In this document: in pieces, positions 48,163 through 56,513 of the stretch
How positions within the stretch are numbered: position 1 is the first letter of the stretch
Layout: the number at the start of each line of letters is the position of its first letter
DNA from: Oculatella sp. LEGE 06141
GTDB taxonomy: Bacteria > Cyanobacteriota > Cyanobacteriia > Elainellales > Elainellaceae
NCBI RefSeq assembly: GCF_015207605.1
Contig: NZ_JADEWO010000001.1
Coordinates: 1-64,000, forward strand
DNA: 64,000 nucleotides
Direction of reading: 5' to 3'
The notes under the pieces: model-generated
Database searches by the model: none
What the model saw: the letters and a program-made list of their open reading frames with translations, nothing else
Told to the model about the DNA's origin: nothing
Made by a program: the position numbers and the translations under genes

Positions 48163-48244
48163 ACCCGCCAGCGTGCCCCCAGGTATCTAAGGTATCTTGC
48201 TGTCACTATTGCCGTTGCTTCGATGTCCTTTTAGCGTTCTCTCT

Positions 48245-48949
48245 ATGACTATCCCGGCATTGCCCTACGACTATGAACTTCCGGCTGATTTAAACCAACT
48301 GGCACTGGTTATCATCGACATGCAGCGGGATTTCCTTGAACCCGGCGGGTTTGGAGATGCCCTTGGTAATGATGTGCAGCGATTACAGGCGATCGTCCCA
48401 ACTCTCAAGCACCTGTTGGACACCGTGCGATCGCTCAACCTAACCGTCATTCATACCATCGAATGCCACACCCCTGATTTGTCGAATTGCCCTCCTGCCA
48501 AACGCAGTCGAGGCAATGGAACCCTCAAAATTGGTGACGCGGGGCCAATGGGGCGCATTCTGATCCAAGGCGAACCGGGCAACGGTATCATTCCTGAACT
48601 ATTACCCCTATCCAGCGAAACGGTGATTTACAAGCCCGGAAAAGGGGCGTTTTACAACACCGACCTGGAGCGCATTTTGCAGGAGAAGGGCATCACCCAC
48701 CTGTTGATTACAGGCGTGACGACGGAAGTGTGCGTTCAAACCACGATGCGAGAAGCAAACGATCGCGGCTATGAATGCCTCATGGTAGAAGACTGCACCG
48801 AAAGCTACTTCCCGGCATTCAAACAGGCCACCCTGGAAATGGTACGGGCACAAGGCGGCATTGTAGGCTGGACGGCTCCAGCCCAAGCTGTGATCACACG
48901 CTTAACGACAACCGCTGCGATCGCCCATCCCTTCAGTACAGCCGTCTGA
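48245..48949 (+). CDS. Isochorismatase-like cysteine hydrolase, second paralogue
   Basis: A 234-residue hydrolase. The catalytic triad is complete (Asp25 in [20 protein letters not shown], Lys130 in [13 protein letters not shown], Cys163 in [19 protein letters not shown]). It shares the core and the ANDRGYECL motif with the neighbour at 45850 but lacks its [10 protein letters not shown] opening. It has [21 protein letters not shown] in the substrate loop, so a different but related amide is likely, possibly triuret or another ureide. ATG at 48245 is preferred over an upstream in-frame start. It is followed after 31 bp by the allophanate-hydrolase-like gene. Confidence 0.8.
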   Translation: MTIPALPYDYELPADLNQLALVIIDMQRDFLEPGGFGDALGNDVQRLQAIVPTLKHLLDTVRSLNLTVIHTIECHTPDLSNCPPAKRSRGNGTLKIGDAGPMGRILIQGEPGNGIIPELLPLSSETVIYKPGKGAFYNTDLERILQEKGITHLLITGVTTEVCVQTTMREANDRGYECLMVEDCTESYFPAFKQATLEMVRAQGGIVGWTAPAQAVITRLTTTAAIAHPFSTAV

Positions 48950-48980
48950 ACGGAACGTTCAATAACATCATTGGTGTGAG

Positions 48981-49409
48981 ATGGATCTATTACATCTGGC
49001 AGTAAATGGCACCCTCATGCGAGGACTGGAACTAAATGCCAATCTGCAAACGGTAAATGCCCAATTTGTTCGAGAAGCCTGGACTCTACCCATTTATCGG
49101 CTGTGGTCAATCAACGATCGGCATCCAGCCATGCTGCAAGTTAAAGCAGGAGGCGGGGCGATCGCCGTTGAAATTTGGACAATATCCGCAGAAGGCATTA
49201 GCAGCATTTTGCTCCAGGAACCGCCTGGATTATGCATCGGCAAAGTTTACCTGGCTGATGGCGAAGTGGTATTAGGCGTATTGGGTGAACCCTTCCTCTG
49301 CGAAAACCAGCGAGAAATCACACAATGGGGTGGTTGGCGAGCGTACATCACTGCGGTAGAAAAGAGATATAGCAGTAGCACATCAACCTGCAAGACAAAG
49401 AAAAATTAA
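48981..49409 (+). CDS. Stand-alone allophanate hydrolase C-terminal-like domain
   Basis: A 142-residue protein. LLHLAVNGTLMRGLELN, FVREAWTLPIYRLWSINDRHP, GAIAVEIWTISAEG, LLQEPPGLCIGKVYLADGE and VLGVLGEPFLCE match the C-terminal domain of allophanate hydrolase (AtzF/DUR1,2; gamma-glutamylcyclotransferase-like fold). In yeast-type enzymes this domain decarboxylates the intermediate made by the N-terminal amidase domain. No amidase-signature gene is present in the window, so the domain stands alone. It is the last gene of the importer/hydrolase operon. The tail (SSSTSTCKTKKN) is probably disordered. Confidence 0.85.
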   Translation: MDLLHLAVNGTLMRGLELNANLQTVNAQFVREAWTLPIYRLWSINDRHPAMLQVKAGGGAIAVEIWTISAEGISSILLQEPPGLCIGKVYLADGEVVLGVLGEPFLCENQREITQWGGWRAYITAVEKRYSSSTSTCKTKKN

Positions 49410-49411
49410 AC

Positions 49412-49444
49412 AAAAAATCTCCCTCAGCCACAGAGCCAGGGAGA
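49412..49444 (-). terminator. Terminator-like hairpin between the convergent units
   Basis: Stem TCTCCCT / AGGGAGA with a 13-nt loop. The minus strand follows with TTTTTT (A run at 49412-49417). It lies 85 bp past the PEP-CTERM gene stop and directly after the operon's last stop, so it probably ends the minus-strand transcript and may block read-through from both sides. Confidence 0.7.
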
Positions 49445-49528
49445 CTTCATAAAGGAATCTATACGATCTAAACAGTTTGGTCTCAAGACAGGTTGGAGCA
49501 ATGGGTTAAGTAATGCTCCAATGGTTGC

Positions 49529-50311
49529 TTACGCCTGTTTCATCACTTTGCGACGAGACGTGGCGATTAAACCAGCCACCACTCCCAAACCAGCCAACGT
49601 TGCAGGTTCAGGCACGCTAGCAGAAGCAGAAGCAGAACCAACCACCTTCCAATCGGGGCCGTTGTAGGTCTTCTTGCTGGTAATTTGCAGTCCGGCGATT
49701 GAGTCAGACAGACCCAGATCAGCCAGGGTGATGCCTAGCGACCCTACCTTTTGGGCACCACTAATTTCTTTGGTATCAATGCTATAGCCAGCATAATTCC
49801 AGTTGCTGGAATAGAGGTTGAGCAGGTTTCCAACTAAGTTGCCGTTCTTGTCGATCGCCTGAACATCCATATGGCTGTTTTGTCCACGCTCCCAGAAGAA
49901 CAACGTATCAACGGCTCGCTCAAAGAAAACGTTGATGATAGATTTCCCCGAGTCCTCTGTATCGATAATGCTGTTGAGGTTAAGATTACCCAAAGCGGTT
50001 GCAATATCGGAGTCGGTGGGGTTCTCTTTGGAAATCCCTACGGTAGCGTTGTCACCCATATCGGCACTGGCCGCACCGGAGTTACCGCCTGTCCACAGGT
50101 CGTTGCTAACAATTTTGGCAGCATTGACCAGGGAAAAGTTGTTAACCACGGTGCCATCGGTCAACGTCACAGACTTGAGGAAAATGTCTCCTTTGGGAGA
50201 CGAACCCTCAAAGTTTGTGGTGAAAGAGAACGCTTGAGCAGGCGCACCAGATAGAGTCACCAAGCTGCAAGCTAGCAAACTAAAACAGGTAGGAATGCGC
50301 TGAAGTTTCAT
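49529..50311 (-). CDS. PEP-CTERM sorting domain protein, secreted
   Basis: A 260-residue exported protein. The signal peptide (FSLLACSLVTLSGAPAQA) is followed by a beta-rich domain, FSFTTNFEGSSPKGDIFLKS, with GNSGAASADMGDNA and DSIAGLQITS. The C-terminus is a classical exosortase target: VPEPATLAGLGVVAGLIA followed by SRRK. The substrate of exosortase is probably anchored or released into the sheath or outer surface. The N-terminal body may correspond to the XDP2-type exosortase-dependent family, a tentative call. Serine/alanine repeats (SASASAS) link the domains. Confidence 0.88.
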   Translation of the reverse strand: MKLQRIPTCFSLLACSLVTLSGAPAQAFSFTTNFEGSSPKGDIFLKSVTLTDGTVVNNFSLVNAAKIVSNDLWTGGNSGAASADMGDNATVGISKENPTDSDIATALGNLNLNSIIDTEDSGKSIINVFFERAVDTLFFWERGQNSHMDVQAIDKNGNLVGNLLNLYSSNWNYAGYSIDTKEISGAQKVGSLGITLADLGLSDSIAGLQITSKKTYNGPDWKVVGSASASASVPEPATLAGLGVVAGLIATSRRKVMKQA

Positions 50312-50764
50312 AAGAATTTCTTGCTTAGTAGCTACATCAAAATAGTTCAGGGCTTAGCGGGAACACATAAGTGAAATTGAGTTAAGCCGAGACACAAGCT
50401 TGGGGGCGTCTGCTTACAGTTACTACCTTACTCGTGTTTTTTGAAACTGAATCGATCTTGAACGGAACTTTAAACGATCTTCTTTAAAGCTAGGCAGAAT
50501 CCACCCTTCATATCAACAAGCGCCCGTTTGGCGGTAAGGCCACTCCGTAAATGTACTGAAGCTTCAACCGACTTAACCGCCTTGAGAGAATTATTCTAGG
50601 GACAACTACAGAAGCGAACAGTAGAAACTGAGAGATTTGAAAAACTAATATTAGACAGCACTCAGTGGAATCCGCTGAACCGTGGGAGACAGGGGCGGCA
50701 TCTCCAGGCTGCTCAGGGCGACAAAACTCCGTGATAGGCTGATGTCACCACATCATCTACCCTC
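50312..50764. other. Non-coding region between the PEP-CTERM and GST genes
   Basis: 453 bp containing the divergent promoters of the two genes. No credible open frame, repeat or RNA structure was seen. Confidence 0.4.
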
Positions 50765-51370
50765 ATGATCGACCTCTACACCTTCACTACCCCGAATGGC
50801 CGCAAAGCCTCCATCATGCTGGAGGAAGTGGGTCTACCCTATAACGTGCATACGATCGACATCAGCAAGAATGAGCAGTTTACCCCAGAATTTATTGCCA
50901 TCAATCCCAACAGCAAGATTCCGGCGATCGTTGACTCAGATGCCGACATCACAGTGTTTGAATCGGGCGCAATTTTGATTTACCTGGCCGAGAAAACAGG
51001 ACAACTGCTGCCCACAGCACAGAAACACCGCTTTCAGGTGCTCGAATGGCTGATGTTTCAAATGGCCAGCGTCGGCCCCATGTTTGGACAACTCAACCAT
51101 TTTCGCCGCTTTGCGCCCGAAACCATTCCCTATGCGATCGACCGCTACGAAAAAGAGACGCTGCGCCTCTACGGGGTATTAGACCGACAGCTTGCAGAGC
51201 AGGAATTTATTTGCGGAGAGTATTCGATCGCCGATATTGCTACCTATCCCTGGGTCGCCATTTACGAGTTTCAACAACTCACGCTTGAGAACCATCCCCA
51301 CTTGAAGCGATGGGTTGAAACCATTGCTCAACGCCCCGCTGTGCAGCGGGGAATGGCCGTTCCCAGCTAA
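50765..51370 (+). CDS. Glutathione S-transferase family protein (YfcG/Ure2p-like)
   Basis: A 201-residue protein. The thioredoxin-like N-domain opens [20 protein letters not shown], with the glutathione-binding [11 protein letters not shown] (cis-Pro) and [16 protein letters not shown] helical C-domain includes [20 protein letters not shown]. These match the Nu-class YfcG/YghU type, which show disulfide reductase activity on organic hydroperoxides. The start is clear at an ATG. It is a single gene between the PEP-CTERM and phosphoribosyltransferase genes. Confidence 0.9.
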   Translation: MIDLYTFTTPNGRKASIMLEEVGLPYNVHTIDISKNEQFTPEFIAINPNSKIPAIVDSDADITVFESGAILIYLAEKTGQLLPTAQKHRFQVLEWLMFQMASVGPMFGQLNHFRRFAPETIPYAIDRYEKETLRLYGVLDRQLAEQEFICGEYSIADIATYPWVAIYEFQQLTLENHPHLKRWVETIAQRPAVQRGMAVPS

Positions 51371-51498
51371 ATCAATGGCTGAACTTCGAGGCACTTTTGA
51401 GGCGATCGCTTTTGGTGCGATTGCCTCAAAAGCGCTTCTAGACCTATCGCCCGCTTCGATCGCGCCATCACCCAAGTCGTTTGCTTAAGGCCGTGTGG

Positions 51499-52029
51499 CT
51501 ACTTCTTTGCGTCTGACGGTGTTTTGAAGCTGGCCGCAAGTTCGGATGGGCTGGTCTGTTCGTAGACCTCAAACGGTTGGTGAATCCAGGGGTTATCGCC
51601 CAGGTAATCAACGTAGTAATCGGGCTTGATTACAGAGCAATCTTTGTACCACAGAACGGCAGTACGAACTTCATCAATATAGAACCCGTATTGGCGATCG
51701 AGCCAAACCAACGTGCGGTTCAGGGTCACGCCCGAATCAACCAGATCATCTACTAACAAAACATGGCTCCCCAGATTGGCCGTGGTCATGGTGAGGTCGC
51801 GGGAAAACGTGACTGAGCCTCGCACCTGGTTGTTCAGCCCTCCGTACGAAGAGGTTGCTAATATGGCAAGCGGCAAGTCGTAGATGCGAGCCAGAACGTC
51901 TCCAACCCGCAATCCCCCTTTGGCAAGGCAAACGATCTGGTTGAACGTCCAGTTCGACTCATAAATTTGGACGGCGAGTTGCTCAATTTTTTGATAGTAG
52001 TCTGACCAAGAAATATGAAGGTCTGGCAT
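51499..52029 (-). CDS. Phosphoribosyltransferase, probably purine type
   Basis: A 176-residue type I phosphoribosyltransferase. The PRPP-binding motif is LLVDDLVDSGVTLNRTL. QIVCLAKGGLRVGDVLARIY is the usual start of the core, and KPDYYVDYLGDNPWIHQPFE is characteristic of the guanine/xanthine-type group with Gpt-like C-terminal hood. A base specificity cannot be fixed. The SDAKK tail is short. It is convergent with the GST gene and divergent from the GPH transporter; a link to the nucleoside-type importer at 42-48 kb is possible but unproven. Confidence 0.85.
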   Translation of the reverse strand: MPDLHISWSDYYQKIEQLAVQIYESNWTFNQIVCLAKGGLRVGDVLARIYDLPLAILATSSYGGLNNQVRGSVTFSRDLTMTTANLGSHVLLVDDLVDSGVTLNRTLVWLDRQYGFYIDEVRTAVLWYKDCSVIKPDYYVDYLGDNPWIHQPFEVYEQTSPSELAASFKTPSDAKK

Positions 52030-52187
52030 AGCTAGTTTGATTCACTTGCAGCGTTGAAAAGCATCATACAACCGACAGCCGGATGGCCTACAGTTAATCT
52101 TTCTACTCCGATTCGAGAGGAAGCGTACTGTAGAGATCCAGGAGGTCTAGAATTGGGCATACTTCCATCTACCCAGCCGAACGAGCC

Positions 52188-52214
52188 GAACTAAACCTGG
52201 TCGAACTAAACCTA
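52188..52214. repeat. 12-bp direct repeat pair (CGAACTAAACCT)
   Basis: Two exact 12-bp copies at 52188-52199 and 52203-52214, whose starts are 15 bp apart, in the promoter region of the GPH transporter. The spacing is about one and a half helical turns, so regulator binding is possible. A duplication by slippage is an alternative. Confidence 0.5.
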
Positions 52215-52294
52215 TAAGATTTAAGCTTCAGGCATTCATGCACGCTGGACATTAACCTGTTCTCTGTTTTCGATCTGTTTATTCAAGCCTACCT

Positions 52295-53734
52295 ATGAGT
52301 CAATCGTCTGCCAGTTCTGAACCAAAGTCAGACAAGCTGAACTTCAGCACCAAGTTAGCCTATGGTGCCGGAGACTTGGGACCTGCGATCACAGCCAATG
52401 TTCTGGCGTTTTTTCTCCTGTTTTTTCTCACCAATGTGGCAGGATTAAGTGCAGGACTGGCTGGCAGCGTCCTCTTGATTGGCAAAGTGTGGGATGCCAT
52501 CAATGACCCGATTGTGGGCGTTTTGAGCGATCGCACCCAGTCTCGCTGGGGCAGACGGCACCCGTGGATGCTGTTTGGCGCAATTCCCTTTGGCATTTTC
52601 TTCTTTTTGCAGTGGATTGTCCCTCAGTTTAGCGAGGAAGCATCCGCTCAACAGTGGGGCTTATTTTGGTATTACGTCGGAATTAGCATTTTGTTTAATG
52701 CCTTCTATACCGTCGTTAACCTGCCCTATACGGCTCTCACTCCAGAACTGACGCAAGATTACAACGAGCGTACCAGCCTGAACAGCTATCGCTTTGCGTT
52801 TTCAATTGGAGGCAGCATTCTGTCGCTGGTTTTGGCACAAATTATTTTTTCGGCGATTCCAGAGGATACAGGCAGACAATATTTTGTCTTGGGGGCAATC
52901 TGTGCAGTCATTTCCACATTGCCGCTCTACTGGTGCGTGTTTGGCACGCGCCAACGGGTTGCAGCGACAGAAGCTAGACGGCAACAAACTGAAGCGTCAG
53001 AGAACATTCCGTTGTTAGCTCAGTTTCGGATTGCGTTTAACAACCGTCCTTACCTTTTCGTCATCGGCATTTACCTGTGCTCCTGGCTGGCCGTCCAAGT
53101 CACAGCCGCCATCCTGCCTTATTTTGTGGTGAGCTGGATGGGATTGTCGGCTGCTGTTTTCACTCAGGTGGCGATCGCAGTTCAGGGTACCGCTCTGCTG
53201 ATGCTGTTTGTCTGGAGTGCCGTTAGCGCCAGAATTGGCAAGCGAGCGGTTTACTTTATGGGAATGGGGCTGTGGATTGTGGCACAGGGAGGGCTATTTT
53301 TCTTGCAGCCTGAGCAGGCTTCTCTAATCTATCCGTTAGCCATAATGGCAGGAGTCGGTGTCTCGACTGCCTATCTGGTGCCTTGGTCAATGGTGCCCGA
53401 CGTGATTGAACTGGACGAGTTAAACACAGGGCAACGGCGGGAAGGCGTTTTTTACGGATTTATGGTGCTGCTGCAAAAGATCGGGCTGGCGATCGGTTTA
53501 TTTGTAGTAGGGCAATCGCTGGAAGCGGCTGGCTTTATTGAAACAACGGCTGGACAAGCCGCACCAACCCAACCCGATGCAGCATTACTTGCCATTCGAG
53601 TGGCGATCGGCCCTATACCAACCGTGGCGCTAGTGTTGGGATTGGTGCTGGCTTACTTCTATCCCATCACCCGTGAAGTTCATGCCGAAATATTATTGAA
53701 GCTGAAGGAACGGCAGCAATCTCAACAGCAATAG
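52295..53734 (+). CDS. GPH-family (glycoside-pentoside-hexuronide):cation symporter
   Basis: A 479-residue transporter with about 12 membrane helices. The MelB-type cation site lies in KVWDAINDPIVGVLSDRTQS with WGRRHPWMLFGAIPFG, and YTALTPELTQDYNERTSLNS and VPWSMVPDVIELDELNTGQR are strong family signatures. It probably takes up a sugar or sugar-like compound with Na+ or H+. Cyanobacterial homologues are not characterised. The gene has its own promoter, with a pair of 12-bp repeats, and no linked glycosidase. Confidence 0.92.
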   Translation: MSQSSASSEPKSDKLNFSTKLAYGAGDLGPAITANVLAFFLLFFLTNVAGLSAGLAGSVLLIGKVWDAINDPIVGVLSDRTQSRWGRRHPWMLFGAIPFGIFFFLQWIVPQFSEEASAQQWGLFWYYVGISILFNAFYTVVNLPYTALTPELTQDYNERTSLNSYRFAFSIGGSILSLVLAQIIFSAIPEDTGRQYFVLGAICAVISTLPLYWCVFGTRQRVAATEARRQQTEASENIPLLAQFRIAFNNRPYLFVIGIYLCSWLAVQVTAAILPYFVVSWMGLSAAVFTQVAIAVQGTALLMLFVWSAVSARIGKRAVYFMGMGLWIVAQGGLFFLQPEQASLIYPLAIMAGVGVSTAYLVPWSMVPDVIELDELNTGQRREGVFYGFMVLLQKIGLAIGLFVVGQSLEAAGFIETTAGQAAPTQPDAALLAIRVAIGPIPTVALVLGLVLAYFYPITREVHAEILLKLKERQQSQQQ

Positions 53735-53907
53735 ACAGTAATGGAAGGAGGGTACGAACGATCTGTCGCTCGGTATAAGTCTCCAATTTTAAGTTTTTGT
53801 ATCCTCAGTTCAAGATAAAATCGGCAATAAATGTTTGATCCCCTTTGTTAGCAACCGTTAACTTAAGCTATTCAAACGAGTGTCTTGCCCTTTACCGCTG
53901 AGGTTTT

Positions 53908-54306
53908 ATGAAGAGAATCTTGTCTCGATTGGTTGTTCTGGCTCTGGTGTTTGTGATTGGGTTAACCGGCTGTTCAAATACGCCCGCAGGTCTTTCGGGT
54001 AACTACCGCGATGATACGCTAGCGCTAGTGAACACCTTAAGAACAGCGATCGAGCTGCCAGATGATTCACCCACCAAAACCAGCGCGCAGGCCGATGCCC
54101 GCCAGATGATCAACAACTTTGCGTCTCGCTACCGCCGAGACAGTTCAGTGGCAAAGCTCAGCTCCTACACGACGATGAGAACGGCACTAAACTCGCTGGC
54201 CGGACACTACAGCTCTTATCCCAACCGTCCTGTTCCAGACAAGTTGAAGACTCGACTGGAAAGAGAGTTAAGCCAGGTGGAAGCAGCGTTGAGAAGAGAA
54301 GGCTAA
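53908..54306 (+). CDS. psb27: Photosystem II assembly lipoprotein Psb27
   Basis: A 132-residue lumenal lipoprotein. The signal peptide ends in the lipobox LTGC (Cys22). The mature part (YRDDTLALVNTLRTAIELPD, ARQMINNFASRYRRDSSVAK, SYTTMRTALNSLAGHYSSYP) is the four-helix Psb27 fold. It binds CP43 and keeps the manganese cluster site accessible during photosystem II assembly and repair. A strong terminator follows. No other photosystem gene is adjacent. Confidence 0.95.
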   Translation: MKRILSRLVVLALVFVIGLTGCSNTPAGLSGNYRDDTLALVNTLRTAIELPDDSPTKTSAQADARQMINNFASRYRRDSSVAKLSSYTTMRTALNSLAGHYSSYPNRPVPDKLKTRLERELSQVEAALRREG

Positions 54307-54330
54307 ACCGTAACAACTGGCTTTAAAACT

Positions 54331-54372
54331 AGCGTGGTGCTTCAAACTCAACAGAGGCAACCACGCTTTTTT
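54331..54372 (+). terminator. Intrinsic terminator of psb27
   Basis: Stem AGCGTGGT-GC / GC-ACCACGCT with one bulge, followed by TTTTTT, beginning 25 bp past the psb27 stop. Confidence 0.85.
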
Positions 54373-54409
54373 ATTGTGCAAATGTATTGTGTAAACCTGA
54401 TGCGGTGTT

Positions 54410-56230
54410 TCAGGGCGTGTTGGATGCGATCAGGCGACGGGATTGCCGCTCTTGAATTTCTTCTAACGTGGCATCGGGAATAGCCCGAATGAGCTGGCGG
54501 GTGTATTCCGTTTGCGGCGAGTTATAGATTGAGCTGGCTAGACCAATCTCTTCGATCCGCCCCCGATTCATCACCATGATGCGATCGCTAACAAATTTTA
54601 CGACCCCCAAATCGTGAGAAATGAAAATATAGGTTAAACCAAACTCTCCCTGCAAATCCCGCAGCAGGTTCAACACCTGCGCCTGTACCGAAACATCCAG
54701 GGCTGAAACCGACTCGTCGCAAACAATAAATCGCGGTTCACAGGCTAACGTGCGGGCAATACAAATCCGCTGTCGCTGACCGCCAGAGAACTCATGGGGC
54801 ATCCGGTTCATGGCGCTTTCATCTAACCCAACCCGCTCCAGCAAGGAAACCGATCGCTGCCATCGTTCTGCCCGCGAACCGCCCACCTCATGAATGATCA
54901 TCGGTTCCATTAACGACGCACCAATGCTTTGGCGTGGGTCCATTGAACCAAACGGATTCTGGAACACAATTTGCATTTGTCGTCGCAGCCGCCGCATTTG
55001 CTCATCGTTTTGCTGGAAGACCGACGCGCCATCAAAGAAGACATCACCTGCGGTTGGTTCAAGCAACCGCAACAGTACCCGGCTGAGGGTCGTTTTACCG
55101 CAGCCCGATTCTCCTACTAGCCCTAGCGTTTCGCCGGGATAAACCTCGAAGCTGACGTTATCGACCGCTTTGAGGGCTGTTTTGCGACCAAACAGCCCTG
55201 TTCTCACGGGAAAGCTTTTGGTCAAGTGCTGCACCGATAATAATGGAGACTGCTGCAACAACTGCTGTTCGTGCGATCGCTGCTCAGCTTCAGACACTTC
55301 TATCCAGAGGGTTTGGGTCTGAGCCGGATCGGGGATGCGCGAAACAATCTCAATTTCTCCGGATGCGTTGGTCGTCACTTGCATGAAGTCTGCTACGGTT
55401 GGCAACCGCTTAAGCTGCTGAGCCGGGCGCGGACGGCAACTAAGTAACCCCCTGGTATAGGGATGCTGAGGATTGGAAAACAGGTCATACACTGTTGCAG
55501 TTTCTACCGCCCGCCCGCGATACATCACCATGACGCGATCGGCAATTTCGGCAACCACCCCCATATCATGCGTGATGAACAGGATAGACATCTGACGGCG
55601 ATCGCGAATTTCCCGCAACAGCTCCAAAATCGTCGCCTGAATCGTCACATCCAGCGCAGTGGTTGGCTCATCTGCAATCAGCACTGCCGGATTACCGCTC
55701 AACGCCATGGCAATCATCACCCGCTGCTGTTGCCCCCCCGAAAGCTGATGCGGATAACGCTGCATCATCGTCTCGGCATCGGGCAGCTTCACTTCCCGAA
55801 ATAGCTCTAGCGCTCGTGTGTAGGCACTCTCCTGAGACAGACTCGAATGAAGCCTGATTGCCTCAATCACCTGCGCTCCACAGGTAAAAACCGGGTTGAG
55901 CGAGGTCATGGGTTCTTGAAACACCATTGAGACAACACCCCCCCGATAGCTTCGCCGTTCTGAATTGCTGAGCGTCAGTAAATTGACTGGCGTGGCTTGC
56001 GATCGCTGCGGGTGCTGAAACCAAAGCTCGCCGCTAATACGAGCCGAGTGGGGCAATAGCCCAATCACCGCCAGCGAGGTCACCGACTTGCCTGACCCGG
56101 ATTCCCCCACAATCCCCAATGTTTCGCCAGCAAACAGCGTGAAAGAGATATTTTGCACAGCACGAACCAGACCAGATTCAGTGGGAAACTCAATCGCCAG
56201 GTTTCGAGCATCTAAAACCGGAACGTTCAT
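54410..56230 (-). CDS. Peptide/nickel-type ABC transporter, fused double ATPase (DppD-DppF)
   Basis: A 606-residue protein with two ATP-binding domains in one chain. Domain 1 has Walker A GESGSGKSVTS, signature LSGGQQQRVMIAMAL and Walker B ADEPTTALD. Domain 2 has GESGCGKTTLSRVLLRLLEP, FSGGQRQRICIARTLA and CDESVSALD. Each ends with the oligopeptide-type C-terminal extension (HPYTRGLLSCRPRP; QTEYTRQLIRAIPDA). Fused DppD/F chains are common in cyanobacteria. It is divergent from the binding protein and permeases at 56514-61388 and probably powers them. Confidence 0.92.
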   Translation of the reverse strand: MNVPVLDARNLAIEFPTESGLVRAVQNISFTLFAGETLGIVGESGSGKSVTSLAVIGLLPHSARISGELWFQHPQRSQATPVNLLTLSNSERRSYRGGVVSMVFQEPMTSLNPVFTCGAQVIEAIRLHSSLSQESAYTRALELFREVKLPDAETMMQRYPHQLSGGQQQRVMIAMALSGNPAVLIADEPTTALDVTIQATILELLREIRDRRQMSILFITHDMGVVAEIADRVMVMYRGRAVETATVYDLFSNPQHPYTRGLLSCRPRPAQQLKRLPTVADFMQVTTNASGEIEIVSRIPDPAQTQTLWIEVSEAEQRSHEQQLLQQSPLLSVQHLTKSFPVRTGLFGRKTALKAVDNVSFEVYPGETLGLVGESGCGKTTLSRVLLRLLEPTAGDVFFDGASVFQQNDEQMRRLRRQMQIVFQNPFGSMDPRQSIGASLMEPMIIHEVGGSRAERWQRSVSLLERVGLDESAMNRMPHEFSGGQRQRICIARTLACEPRFIVCDESVSALDVSVQAQVLNLLRDLQGEFGLTYIFISHDLGVVKFVSDRIMVMNRGRIEEIGLASSIYNSPQTEYTRQLIRAIPDATLEEIQERQSRRLIASNTP

Positions 56231-56513
56231 ATCACTATCAGTTCATATCACTCGGTAATAGTTCGTAATCAATAGTTTGGCATCCGCTGCAAGCGCCAAA
56301 CTTGAAACCAGACAGCGATCGACGTTTGCTTTGGGTAATGCCTAGCCTAGCAAGTTGGCACGAATCTCACGATAAATATCAAACTATAGGCAATCGGGTC
56401 TGCTGCGATTATCACAACTGATACAGTTTGTGTCTGCTGTGTCCTTCTAGGATGAGCTGTTGTAAATTTAACTCCCATATCAAATTTTTAAGCACGTTTA
56501 GAGTGAGGACACC

